Counted from the stretch's first letter, positions 1 through 11,605 are shown. The stretch: 59,849 nucleotides of DNA from Chloromonas sp. AAM2 (GCA_004335635.1 QAXH01005239.1:37575-97423), one strand, 5' to 3'. Numbers and translations: made by a program. Notes: a model not told the origin generated them from the sequence alone.

Positions 1-110
1 TGGAGGCGCCAACAGTCAGTGCATGCAGTACAGGTACCAGCAGGCCTGCAGTCGCCAACAGTCAGTGCATGCAGTCAGTGCAACAGGCGCCAACAGGTAC
101 AGCATTGTCA
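1..110 (+). repeat. Imperfect short direct repeats in intron
   Basis: The 24-base string beginning GGCGCCAACAGTCAGTGCAT occurs near position 5 and again, nearly intact, near 52, with partial copies up to about 105. It lies upstream of the first visible FBPase exon, in what is presumably an intron. No exon could be placed in 1-224. Confidence 0.6.
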
Positions 111-224
111 TGACCCGTGGCGGCACCTGGCGCGCTGCAGCACCGCGGCGTGCCGGGTCACACTGGAACCCTCAGCCAGACACCTGTGGTCTTCAGTGCT
201 CCGCCCGTCACCTTTGCCCCGCAG

Positions 225-2352
225 GTCCAAGTTTGTTGTTGTGTTCGACCCGCTGGACGGTTCATCAAACATCGCAGCAAGCATCCCCACAGGTGAGATC
301 AGGTGTCAAGGCCTGTGGCTCCAGGTGCCTGCGTGCGCAACCAGCCACTTCCCCAGACCTGCCGAGTTTGAAACATCTGATGTCAACTGATTGCATTCCC
401 ATTGAAGTTGTTGCCGCGTACCCAACATGCCATATTGACCTGCCGGTCCAATCGGTTCCTACTGTTCCACTGTTGTTCAATCAAACGTCCCTGCTAATCC
501 GGACAGCTGTTTAATCTACCACTGCTGATATGCAGTTGAGAAATCTACCACTGGCGCCACCTGTACTGCAAGCATGCGGTCATGATCTTCAAACAGGTTG
601 CGTGTGCCAGTGTCCCACCGTACTTGGCCTGTGGTGTTTGTGTCCAACTCCAGGCACCATCTTTGGTGTCTACCGGCGCACGGCCAGTGGTGCGGGTGCC
701 TCTGACGCGCAGCAGCCGGGCAGCCAGCAGGTGGCGGCCGGATACACGCTCTACAGCAGCGCAACCATGTGAGGCAGCCGTGAGCAGAACGCGATTAACT
801 GCTTGCGCTTGTCATAGTCTCACAGAACGCTTCTGGCATGGCAGTGCTTTCACACGGGTGCCTACTACTTGACACGCAGAATGCAATCCGGACCACCCCA
901 ACTTGGGTGCAGGCGCCTATTCGGGGACCCCCTGCTAACCCCTCGCATGAATTGATTTGTTCCACAGCAGCCCAGGCAGAGCAGGCACGTGGATCACTCG
1001 TTCCTGATGCTTACTCAACCCTCCTCGTGTGCTGTTGCCGTGGCTGTCAGGATGGTCGTGTCTGTCGGCTCCGGCACTCACGGGTTCACCCTGGACCCGC
1101 ATGTGGGCGAGTTCGTGCTCACACACCCACACATACGCGTGCCCCAGAGGGGCCAGTTCTACTCGCTCAACGACGCACGACAGTTCGACTGGCCAGCAGG
1201 CTTACAGAAGTGAGTTGTGCATGAGCTGCTGTCGATCCCCCAGTGTGAGTTGTGCATGAGCTGCTGTCGATCCCCCAGCCAGCGAACAGCATCACGTGCT
1301 TGAGCACGCTGGTACACGCATGGTAGATGTCCTTCAAACGTCACCTCAACCCATCAGGTGTTTTTTATGTCACCTCAATTCATGAATGATCATGATGTGG
1401 TCGTACGTGCATTCAATGACTGGAGAGGAACCTGTCATTGGCATCCTTGAGCACGTCATACTTGTTGATTCCAGCAAGCTAACAACCAAGCTTCTAGGCA
1501 TGCCATCTCACGTCAATGCACGCCATCACCCGCCCGTAGGTACATCAACGACATCCGTCAGGGCAAGGGCCAGTCCGGCAAGCAGTACAGTGCGCGCTAC
1601 GTGTGCTCACTGGTGGCTGACTTCCACCGCACACTGCTGTACGGCGGGTGGGCGGCAAACCCCAGAGACCACCTGCGCTTGGTGAGCGCTGTGACATACC
1701 ACACCATACCATGCACCAAGAGCAGCAGCAGCAGCATCATATGCTGAGCCCTGTTGCTTGCACTCACCTGTCATTCTTGTCACAGGGTCCAAATGATGTG
1801 TGCACGTGTGCTGCTTCACCCGCAGGTGTATGAAGCCAACCCGTGAGTCAAGAGCCATTCAAGGGTAGCCTGTCAATGCAGGATACAGCAGGGCAGTACC
1901 AAGCTATCGAATTGCACAAAGTCATACAACCAGCTGTGCGCTGACTTTTTGGTTGTCCACGCATCACTGACCAACTTTGACGCGAGTGATGCCAACGGCT
2001 CGCCTGACGACGGTCAGTCCTTCTTCCGACCAAAGCCTGACTGCCACCAAGCCAAAGCCCACACCCATTTTGCCAGCCATCAGCACCTGCGACGCGTTTG
2101 CAGGGATTCCCAACTTTTCAAAACCAGGCATCCTTGTCTGGGTTGTTGCACGCGTGCTGCTCCTGCAGGTTGGCCTTTCTCTGTGAGCAGTCCGGTGGCA
2201 AGGGCAGCGATGGCGTGCGGCGCATCCTGGACATTCCCGTGACCAGGCTGCACCAGCGCCTGCCCCTGTTCCTGGGCTCAGCCCTGGACATCGAGGAGCT
2301 GCAGTCCTACGGGGACGTGCAGCAGGTAGGCACAAAAAAGTACGAAGTATGA
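225..2352 (+). CDS. FBP: Fructose-1,6-bisphosphatase, 5' part missing
   Basis: Hydrolyses fructose-1,6-bisphosphate to fructose-6-phosphate in the Calvin cycle or gluconeogenesis. Six exons are visible: 225-292, 654-768, 1051-1209, 1540-1681, 1826-1842 and 2169-2352. All have GT-AG borders and matching phases. The reading contains the metal/substrate loop FDPLDGSSN, then [50 protein letters not shown], and the C-terminal [10 protein letters not shown] and [16 protein letters not shown] segments. The gene starts left of the window, so any transit peptide or redox loop is out of sight. The end ...GDVQQ plus nine residues to TGA fits my memory of plastid FBPase isoforms, but a further splice at the GTAGG after GDVQQ is possible. 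An Ala stands where Asp is usual after DGSSNI. Exon 5 is only 17 bases. The family assignment is certain; the isoform (plastid versus cytosolic) is inferred. Confidence 0.9.
1210..1279 (+). repeat. 35-base tandem duplication carrying a 5' splice site
   Basis: Two near-identical 35-base units (1210-1244 and 1245-1279) start with GTGAGTTGTGCATGAGCTGC. The first GTGAG is the donor of FBPase intron 3, so the donor is duplicated. Only the first copy is usable for translation, because reading on gives an immediate TGA. Confidence 0.85.
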
Positions 2353-3811
2353 CGAAAGCTGACAGCTCAGGCGGACAAGTTGTGTTGTAACACGAGGCAC
2401 ACAAGGGCTGTCGTTATGGACCAACTTCACCATTTTGCTTGCTCGTGCCGAGGCTCGTGCCACAGACCAGTTTTGGCAAAGGGAACAGTTTTGCACCATT
2501 TTTAGCTGGAGGTTCAATCAATGACTGTGCCACGTGGGGCTTGTCGTCTTCTCCTGAATGTTGTGTGTATTGTCACATTGCCTTGCACGTACGTTGATAT
2601 GTGGGCAAGTAAGCCTGGACTGAGCTCATCCATCCTGGCGTGCGTTCAGCACCAGTGTGTGTGCTGGTTGGTGTTGAAGCAAGCGCTCAAGCATGTGCGT
2701 CTGAACCTGGCCATTACGACCAACATTGTTTCAACCTTATGTACCGCAATTTTCCAATCACGATTCCATTATTGACTGAAATGGCTAACGGGGCGCTTTC
2801 GGAAGTTGTCCCGTGAGGGGTTAGCCACAAGGAACTCACCAGCCTTGCCGACACGGTTAGATTCCCCTTTACTAGGAGAACATTTTTCAGTTTGCGCAAA
2901 TACTTGATATTTGTGTTGGACGTGCTGCACTCCCTCCTTGTAAGCCTGGAGCGCACGTCCATGCCAGACCCCACTCACAGCACGGGAGTATTCTAGCCTG
3001 CAGTATCTTTGCGTGAAGAGGACGTCGCTGAGGCAGATCTGGCAGCTGTGTGCAGGGATTTGGAGACTCCATTGCGCTCTGAACATCTGAGCCATGACTT
3101 TGCCACGAGTACAACCTGTCAGACATATGAAGTGCTGCGGCCCTGTTACGTGTGCATGCAATGCCGGAGCCCACTTGCTGCATGCCAGTGACCAGCTGGG
3201 ATGCAAGGCTCCTGCTTCAACAACTATGATGTGGATTACAAACAAATCAATGGGTTATATCCAAGAACGTACGCCCCTCGAAGCACATTCATTCTTGGCC
3301 TCACGCATAGCTGACCTTTAGAGCCACACCACGCAAACCAAAAACATCGACATTGGTGATGGTCAAAATGCTTTTCATTTGTCAGAGCTTCGGCTTATGT
3401 TTAGCAAGCGTTGCACGTTGCCAACACAGCTCACACGCTCTTCAGTGACAACAGCAACGGTGATCGAGGTGATCGAGCGCGTTCTCACACGCTTGTGTAC
3501 CAAACACTTCACAGATAGATATGTAGAAGACACGGCACATAGAATTGCCAGCAAACAACAACAGTTCAAAAGCGGTATGCACAATTATGAGTGCGTAGCC
3601 TGATGTAGATACAAACAACATCGGCGGCTTTCTTTGCCAAAGCCCAATCAACCAATCAACTGTGAATCTCCTGCTGCAGTCTCACCAACTGCAGAGTATA
3701 AGAATTCTGGCTAGCTGGCGCAAAGCCATCTGAGGCAAAATAGACACAAGGCGAACGAAACAAGTCGAACCAAAAGCAATGGGCGTCCGTCAATGCTGCC
3801 AACCGCTGTGA
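2353..3811. other. Convergent intergenic stretch, no gene seen
   Basis: Lies between the 3' ends of the FBPase (+) and the SEC12-like gene (-). It holds the two 3' UTRs. The open frames here are short, overlap in several frames and resemble no family known to me. Confidence 0.6.
2386..2390 (+). terminator. Possible polyadenylation signal TGTAA for FBPase
   Basis: TGTAA, the usual green-algal poly(A) signal, lies 34 bases after the proposed FBPase stop codon. A five-base match can occur by chance. Confidence 0.35.
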
Positions 3812-6800
3812 TTACTTCCTTACGACGTTCAGTTGCCTGAGCACCTGCCCAATGCGCTCCACTGCCTCCCTGTGTCCCGTGGCCTTGAGAACGCGCACGG
3901 CGACCAGCACAAGTGTCATCAGTATGGCTATCAAGAGCATGGTCCCCACGATTGCCCTGCACACAAAACCAGGGAGCAGTGCGATGCACGTGGAATCAAA
4001 AGCAATGCAGAATACTGTCAAGGACTCAGTCTGTCGAGTTGCACACACGGACTGAGGGTCAGCACGTGCCGTGCACCTGTGTGGACAACCATGATACATG
4101 CATACGAGGTCTGCAAGTGCACCTGCACAGCGCTGGTGGGTAACCCACGTCAAGTGCACTGCATCGGCCACAATTTTACCTGTGAATGGATGTGACTGTC
4201 TCCGTGGTTTTCTGTGTGGATGTGAGTGTGGCGCTGGCATCCCCGCTCACTGACAGCACGTGCTGGCTGTCTGGCGAGAAGCAGACACCCGTGCAGAACA
4301 CTGTGTGGGCCTTGGGCCGCGTGCACACCAGGGAAAGGTTGGAAGCGTTCAGCACCTGCACACATCATACCATGCACGCATCACACAGTCAACAACAACT
4401 GCAACCAAGCAGTCAGGGCCCAAGACATGTAGCAGGGCGGATGGTATGCAATTGCATCGTGCATGATCGTGGCAGGCGCTGATTCAATGCCTGATCATGA
4501 ATTGTTTTCCGCTCAACATCTGCTCACCATGATGACAGACTGAGACGTGCCTACTGCCAAGAGCTTCCCGCACGCTGAGACGTCAAAGCACGAAGAGGGC
4601 TCCTCGCCCACACGCTTGTAGCGCACCATGCTGAGCATGCCCGTACTGCTGTCCTGCTCCCACACCACCACCCAGCAGCCCTGCCGGTTGTTCATCAGGG
4701 AGTACAGCACAGTGCGCTCTGCGCTGCCAGCGCTGGAGGCAGAGGGGGTGGAGGGGGCGCTGCCGGAGGGGGTGGGAGGGGTGGCGGGGAGAGGGGCATA
4801 TCGCAGGCTCGCAAAACGTGCGCCTTGCATGCCTGCACACGAACCAGGCCCAAGCAGCGAGCGCATGTGAAATGCCCCATCCATGCTGTATGCGAGCTTG
4901 CCACAGCCCAGAAATGGACGCCCACGCCTACACTTGCCAACTCTTGATATTGGTGAACGTCACATGTGTCGCACAGCACGACAACGCTGCCTTGATTGGG
5001 ACCAGGTGGTGCATGGCAACAAGGCATGTAAAATGCCAGAAGAGGAATGCGTGAGCATGCATGAGGGCAGCAACACAGCAAACAATTCCTAACTCACCTT
5101 TGGGCAGTTCCTGCAGTGCTGAAGTGCTGGGGCCCGTCATGCTCATCAGCAGGTCGGACTTGAGGGGCTCCCCTGCACAAGCACACGCAATGACCACGTG
5201 ATATGCCTGCACGCTTGAAGGACTCGCCTGGCGCCACAGGTACAGCTGTATCAGCACAGAGTCACCGTCATGTGCACAAACGGTAACGTTGCCTGTCAAT
5301 CAGGCTGGAACAACACCGGCCATGCTACCTGTGACTGGGCAGGAAGTGGACAGGCACTGCAAAGGGTGGGCGGCTGCAGAGTCTGTTGTTGTTGGCCCCT
5401 CTCCGCTACCTGCGCACCTTTTGCCAGGCCCACCTTGCACACGGCCTGCCCGGTCTCCCAGTCCCATATCTGCGCGGTCCCGTTGTCCAGCACCACCGCA
5501 CAGCGGGGCACTCGCACGCCCGGCGCACCCGCCACGTCCCGTATGCTGTCGGCAAGCCGCTCCTCACCCCTGCAAGGACAGCAGGGTGGGCACAGATGGT
5601 TTGGCAGCTGCGTAAAGCCTGACACCCATTCAGACATGCAAACCTTCAGCACTTGCCAATGGTAGAGTACTCCACGGCCTACATTTAATCATGTGCCGCA
5701 GTGTCAGGAATTGTCGGTGACCTGCTGGCGGCGACTAAGTGCATTACATGGCTGTTGTGATGCATGCGACCCACTTGAGGTGCAGCTTGACGTCCAGACC
5801 GGGCCATGACAAGATTTTGAGCGTGCCATCCACACCCCCTAGTATCAGTGCATCGCCCCGCGGGTTGAAGGCCAGGCACTTGACCTCTGACTTGTCTGCG
5901 GCTAGGCGCTCCGCAAAGTCACCTGTGACCACAGTGAGGCCGGCAGGTGCTCATGCCTTCATGCCGCACTAACCAACATTGCTACAAGCCATGTCTGGCT
6001 AGCGAGAAGAAGGATCAACAACTGGATGACTGACAAAAGAAATTAGGTACGAATGGTCAGCAGAGTGGAATGGAACGTGCAGCATTTCCGTACTGTACGC
6101 CAACCAGCCGAATCTTCTGTACCATGTTCCCCGGTACACCCGTCCAGTACCTCGACTCCCAACATCTCCGGTGTGCTGTACAGCATGCTCCGTAGATGAT
6201 CCGCGTGCTGCCTTTGCCCGCTGCCCCCTCACCTGATGCCTCAGTGAGCTTGGCCTTGGCCCGCGTGTCAACGTCCAACCGCCTAAGGCCCCCCTGGGCC
6301 ATGGCCACCACCATGCTCTTGCCGTTGGGCGTCATGGCAAGCCTGCACCATGCTAGGCCAGGAGAACAAGCACCATCAGGTGGTGCGTACACAGCAGCCT
6401 GTGCATCAGCATGCAGGTCGCCCATAGGCTGTGGTGGCCTAGAAGTTGGTGTGGGCTAAGACTGCCACTGTGGATAAAATTGGAAATTTGTGAGAATTAT
6501 CGATCGCCAAAGTGGGAGTGAGTTCAGTTGAGGTATGTTACAGCGTTGAGACTAAGGTGTATGCAGCATTGACAAGAATTTTGAACAGAAGTCAACAAAA
6601 GTACCCACCTCATGGGGCAATTCTTGCCAAAATCGTGTTCTACCACCTGGTCGCTGAGCAGTCCCTGCACACGCTGTGCGCCCACCACCCTGCCACGAGC
6701 ATTCACCACAGGACGCATGCATATTCAAGCTTTGCTCAACCTGATGACAGTGCAAGGCTGGCAGATCAGAATCACACCTGTTCTTGATGCCTGATGATAT

Positions 6801-6926
6801 GCTGCCTCCCCCGCCACATAAGTAAAAGGTGTCTTCCTGAGGCCATGCCAGGCCGTAGACCGGCATGCCATATTTAAATGTCCAGAGAGCCGTGGCTTCC
6901 GGGTTTCTACCGCTGGATTTACCCAT
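3812..6926 (-). CDS. SEC12/PHF1-like WD40 protein with C-terminal membrane anchor
   Basis: Likely ER-membrane protein of the SEC12/PREB/PHF1 family. SEC12 is the exchange factor for the small GTPase SAR1 that starts COPII budding; PHF1 is a related ER-exit factor for phosphate transporters. Nine exons close in phase to 446 residues: 6926-6778, 6689-6609, 6342-6233, 5922-5775, 5569-5418, 5172-5098, 4832-4528, 4355-4180, 3956-3812. The N-terminus has YGMPVYGLAW and the glycine loop CGGGG (residues 37-41) followed by SGIKN, as in SEC12. WD-type blades follow, such as VKCLAFNPRGDALILGGVDG and NGTAQIWDWETGQ. A hydrophobic helix (about 400-421, TMLLIAILMTLVLVAV) is near the C-terminus, followed by a charged tail. 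A low-complexity Ser/Pro segment sits in exon 7. The start is uncertain: an in-frame ATG 60 bases upstream (6986) is possible. SEC12 and PHF1 cannot be told apart by eye. Confidence 0.85.
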
Positions 6927-7544
6927 GCTGCCACTCGGGCAGATCACAGCTGTACGGTGCGCGATCAGGCGTACAATTACTAGCACAAGCAGTGCGTGGA
7001 CGCAGTTGAGTCGTACTCAGGGTACATGAGTGTCCCAGTCACCTCAAACTCAAAGACGTTTTTGTTCAGCCACACGTGAGAATGTGGTGGTGGGCGGGCG
7101 CAGAGGAGCCAAGAGGTTTAGGTCACATCCATCCGTGGTGGGCTCAAAGCGCAACTTCAATCTGCACACGCCGTTGCCGGGCGTGTGTGTCACGATATTC
7201 CTGTTCCGAACAAACTGCTCAATGAGCAAGTGCCGGCATTGAGGGCCTGGGTCTCATGGCGAGCTGCAGGCCACCAGGGCACACGAATGTTTCGGTTAAA
7301 CAACAGTGACAATACAGGTGCGCGCTGGTGCAAAGGCTAGCATGTTCCGGATGTGCGAACATTTCTGAGCCATAAGCCGACAGGACCAGGCAGCCCCGGC
7401 CACAAGATCACGCCCTGTGTTGCACCCTTCTTTTAACACATGCAGTTATAAGAGGCACAACGCAAGAGGAGACTGTACGACCTTGCTTGAAAAGTTTAGC
7501 GAAGGCCGCCTCCGGCTAGTTGACTAGCCTCCGGCTGGAGCACC
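6927..7544. promoter_or_regulatory. Divergent intergenic region between SEC12-like and DUF3755 genes
   Basis: The 618 bases between two outward-pointing start codons must hold both promoters and 5' UTRs. About half of it (6993-7296) is a copy of the dispersed repeat described separately. Just before the DUF3755 ATG, CCTCCGGCT occurs twice around the palindrome CTAGTTGACTAG. No core promoter element can be assigned with confidence. Confidence 0.5.
6993..7296 (+). repeat. Dispersed repeat R1, copy 1
   Basis: Shares long blocks with 20474-20754 in the same orientation. Examples are GACGCAGTTGAGTCGTACTC at the left end, TGTTCAGCCACACGTGA in the middle, and TCTCATGGCGAGCTGCAGGC at the right end. 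Between blocks the copies differ by substitutions and small indels. It lies in the shared promoter region of two genes. Confidence 0.85.
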
Positions 7545-9309
7545 ATGGACGTCAGTAGTTCCCTTGGAGAGGAGTTTGAAGGCATCAACGAGTTTGATGA
7601 ACTCACACAGCCTCAAGAACTGCCGGGCACGTCAGGTGCCCCATGGAGTGGGGCGGAGCAGCAGCACTTGGAGCAGCTGTTGGCACGCCACCCTGCTGAG
7701 CGCCACAGTGGACCTGCTGAGCGTTTCATAGTGGTAGCAGCAGGCCTACCTAACAAGACTGCAAGGGACGTGGCATTGCGAGTCAAATGGATGGCCATGC
7801 GGGGGGGCAACATGAGCCAGCCAGAGTACAGCACTCGACAACAGTTCAAAAGCAGCTTCCAGCACCAGCAGCAACAACCAGGCTCAGCACGGAATAAGTT
7901 ACGAACAGCAAGCAGCCTGCCCCTGGCCGCCAGCAGCAGGCCAGGCAGCAGTGGCAACCTGGCTGGCATGGCAAACTTCCAGCTGGCACCTTCGCTACCC
8001 TCTTACTTCCCAATGCATCCGCAGCATGGCTCCCCTCGCGGTCCCACTAGCAATAACTCTCTGCCTACAGGCCACACCAGCAACAGCAGTGGAACGGCAG
8101 CAGAAAATCACAGCGGTCAGGGCAGCGACGAGCATGTAGCAGTGCCAGGCAACAACGGCTCGGGGCAGCCTGGCAACATGGCCCCTCCTCCACCACCCCT
8201 GCAACAGTCACTGCCAGGCCCCTCGCCCATGCTTGCACAGCCGCCCTCCCCGCTTCCGCCTGGCGCTGCATCTGCATCTGCGCCTAGCCAGTCCAAGGCC
8301 ATGATCTGTGGTCTCCTGAACCAGAACTGCGGTCTGCTCATGTCCATCAAATGCAACATGGAGCAGTGCAAGGTGGTGGAGAACAGTGAGCTGCTGGCGA
8401 GATACAGAGACAACATAGTGGCCGTCATGCAACAGATGGACAATTTGCCTGGTAAGAACGCTGTCAGGGATTTGTATCAACTTGCTTTGGTATCCAATTG
8501 AACCACTATCAGTTGTAGAGGCATGTTCAGTGGACTTGACTGCTAGAGCTGTGCCTAAAAGCGCTTGACCAAGTGAAAGAGCCATAGACCAACTGGGTGT
8601 GGTGCAAAGTGGGTCGCATTGCCATGTGCAACAGCGTCAGCACAAAATGTAGGCTGGCTGAGCTATCCACTCTGTGCCATCATGTACCATTGCATTTGCA
8701 GGCATGTGGCAGCAAATGCCGCCACTTCCAGTGCAGCCCAACTTCGACATGGCTGCACGTGTCCTGCCACCGCCACGCCCTGCCATGGCAGCCGGTGGGC
8801 CGCTATCCGGACCCATGCCTCCCGGGGGCCCAATCATGGTGGGGGCCACCCCCCCAGGCATGTCGCTCATGCCAGGGGCCATGATGATGCCGCCGCATGG
8901 AAACACGGGGCCGTCCGGCATGGGCATGCATGGCATGGGCATGGGAGGGGTGCTAAGCGCTGGCATGGTGTGCGGCCCAGGGATGGCGCCAGCCGGTTTC
9001 CCCGCCTTTCCGCCGGGCAGCGGCTTCCCGGGCCCAGGCGGGATGCCTGGTTTCCCGCCGTTCCCAGGCGGTCCGTTTCCAGGCGGACCGTTTTCTGGCG
9101 TCAATCCTCCGGGCGGCATGCCACATGGGCCAAACGGCATGGGGCCCTTTCCTGGCGCAGGGTATGGTGGTGGTATGATGGGTATGGGCGCTCACATGGG
9201 CGCAATGGGGCACTTCCTGAATATGATGCCTAGCGCAGGGCAGACGGCGGGTGGCAGCGGGGCAGGAGGCACGCTGGGGTCACAAGGCATGGTGTCGCCC
9301 AGCAACTAA
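7545..9309 (+). CDS. DUF3755-type nuclear protein with SANT-like N-terminus and Gly/Met/Pro-rich tail
   Basis: Two exons (7545-8451 and 8702-9309, GT-AG, phase-consistent) encode 504 residues. The N-terminal 90 residues resemble a SANT/Myb-like region (WSGAEQQHLEQLL ... LPNKTARDVALRVKWM). A low-complexity Ser/Gln/Pro linker follows. Residues about 253-325 match the plant DUF3755 pattern: a helical stretch from CGLLNQNCGLL to AVMQQMDNLPG, then MPPLPV. The splice site falls inside this block, which supports the exon join. The last 180 residues are a repeat-like Gly/Met/Pro/Phe sequence (GMGMHGMGMGG, FPGGPFPGGPFSG) and are probably disordered. The molecular role is not known to me. Plant relatives have been labelled as histone deubiquitination-related, but nothing here proves that. 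There is no transmembrane segment or clear catalytic motif. Confidence 0.8.
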
Positions 9310-10948
9310 GTATGCAGGAGAAGCAGTGAGCGGAACTGGAGATTGCGGCTTCATCAGGCAGCAGTCTGGCCTTCATCCTTGGTATCACTATGAGGGAACA
9401 TATACTCGCTGCATTCCGCTTGCGGCACAGGGTACAGGGTGTGGGGCTGCAGGTGAAAGGGGGCGAAGCAGGGTGGATGCACGTGGAAAAACAAGTAGGC
9501 GTAGGTGCCACCACAGGCGTTCCTCTGCACATACTGACACGGGCCCCACAGGTAACTCATGCCTCTCAAGCTGCTTTGCATGTGGTTTCACAACTGCACA
9601 GTGTTTAATGCTTCTGCACCTGGTGCTGCTGTTGTTTGCCACTGCACGTTTCGACCCATACACATGCACGGCAGTCAATTGCTGGATTGCGATGAATGGA
9701 CTGGACACCCCTGGAGGCCGCAGACGCCTTGCCAGGGCCCTTGATTGCGATTGAGATTTTCATCATCTGATTGTCTCTGGCCGCTAACCAATCAAGTCAC
9801 CAGTTTGCCACAGCATGCAAGGTTTTTGGGCTTGTTTTTCTTCTGGATAGCAGGGTGGAACGCTTCAACGCAGTCTGCATCAACGATTTGTATGCTATGG
9901 GCCGTTCCTGGGTGGTAAGTAGAGACCTGCCGGATGGTCTCTCTCCCTGCATTGCTGAGCGTTTTTATGGCTATGGGCGTCTGTTGCCCTTGCAGTTGTG
10001 TGAAGTGGGGCCAGGCTGCGTGGCACAACCCTTGCTGGCTTGGAATTATGGGCAAATTGCCATATGATGCATGGCCTGTGGCCTGTGCGACAGTTTGTGT
10101 GATAAAACGCTTATGTTGCTCTTTATTTAGGGTCAGGCGGCTAGCTCAGCCGCATCTGGGTCACGTTTGGACGAGTATTTGGTGCAGAAAAATCGAGACA
10201 ATCGGTGAAAGACATGTGCGACAGCGGACTTGACTGGTTGTTCACTCTGCCACCTCCTTCGAAAAGATGCCTTGATGGGTATGCCGTTTTACATCAGGCT
10301 AGCGGACACGCATCTGCCACTGCCCTACATTCACATTGTAGTGCTTCTGATTGCATCTTGCAGCCGTTTTGTTTTGACTGGTTTACTTTGGGCTCTTCGT
10401 TCCCGCTGCAATGTGCTGGCAAGGATTTTGCAAGTCTTGTTCTCCATGTTACTGACTCAGTGGCCATGTTGCACGCTGTGAGGCAGGAATTGGGCAGTGA
10501 TCTTGTGCCGCACAACCCTGACACTGTCTTGATGGCGCAAAGCAGGGACGCCTCCTTTCACTGCCGCTGCCTGCTTTTTTTGCCTCAAGAACAAGATTTT
10601 CAGATTTCGTATGAGGTCCAAACTAGGCTCTTGAAGCCTTCTAGGCCTGAACACGGACTCGCACCAGGGCTGACTATAGCCAGCGCGGCCACATATGCCG
10701 AGTGACACTGCTGTTTTTTGCTGTGAGAGAATGACTGGTGGTTTGTACAGGTGGCTGTGCCCGTTGCCTGCGATCAAGGACCTGACATCGAGAGGAGCGT
10801 AAGTGGCTTTGTGTGGTAGCCAATCAATCACTGCTGTGCGTGTCTTTTTGATATCAACACGTGGCTGCACCGCTTAGCTTGGGCTATGAGGGTGTCCGGC
10901 GTCTTGAGTGCGCACAGTGGATCAGCGGTGTGAGTGAGTTTGTAGTCG
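9310..10948. other. Gene-poor stretch, nothing recognised
   Basis: It contains open frames up to 166 codons (10205-10705, +), but none has recognisable domains, and frames overlap on both strands. The 3' UTR of the DUF3755 gene must lie at its left end. Confidence 0.5.
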
Positions 10949-11068
10949 TGCTGCAGGTTGTTCTGATGTTGTGTGGGTGAGAGGGAGTGTGTTTGATGAC
11001 CAGCATTGTTGAGTGGAGCGTGTTCAAATTGTACAGGTGCACATCATGTAAAAAGCTGCACCAGAAAG
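10949..11068 (+). repeat. Dispersed repeat R3, copy 1
   Basis: Matches 17608-17750 in the same orientation with shared blocks such as GTGTTTGATGACC, GTTGAGTGGAG and AAGCTGCACCAGA. The second copy has a CA-rich insertion. It ends 25 bases before the MITE. Confidence 0.75.
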
Positions 11069-11093
11069 ACCTGCTCCCAAGAGTTCAGCAATA

Positions 11094-11605
11094 CCGTACT
11101 GCTCCAAACTAGTTTGCGTGAGGGTTTTGGGCATTCGCAACCTAGTTTGGACCAGAAATGAGCTAAAACCGTCACGCAAAACCTTTTTGATTTATTTTGA
11201 GTTTTGGTCACCTCAGACGCAAACTACTTAAGCGCGCAAACATGAAGTTCCAAAGCCGCCAGTGGCCACTGTTCCTAAGGGGCAGAGCCAACTGGGCTGC
11301 CAAGAGTCCCATATTCAGTAACGGGACTTTGGAATATCAGTTACAGTGTGTATGAGCCACAAATGTGTATGAGCCACAAATGACAGGTGTCAGATGCAGT
11401 GTGCTCGTGCGTGGCAGCTGTGGTGTGTGGTGTGACAAGTTGATGGCTTAAACAAATTAAGAAGGCCAAATGTCAAGCGCAATAATAAAGAACGCAAGCC
11501 AGCTTTGGCGCTCTAGACGCAAAACTTAAAAACGCAAAAGTAAATTCGGGCCCATTTTGGGCACGCAAACTAGTTAAGCACGCAAACTGGTTTGGAGCAG
11601 TACGG
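11094..11605. mobile_element. 512-base MITE with 27-base terminal inverted repeats and TA target duplication
   Basis: The left end CCGTACTGCTCCAAACTAGT... (27 bases to GCGTG) is the reverse complement of the right end with one mismatch. TA flanks both ends (11092-11093 and 11606-11607). The interior is AT-richer, has no coding capacity, and repeats the sub-terminal motif CGCAAACTAGTTAAGC / CGCAAACTACTTAAGC near both ends. It also has a 17-base tandem duplication (TGTGTATGAGCCACAAA, near 11346). The TA duplication and lack of a gene fit a non-autonomous Tc1/mariner-like or related DNA transposon; the superfamily is inferred. Confidence 0.85.

Noticed and set aside
8637..9140. Minus-strand open frame with a collagen-like Gly-Pro pattern
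   Set aside because: It is the antisense shadow of the Gly/Pro/Met-rich DUF3755 exon. The sense strand has a supported splice and a family match.
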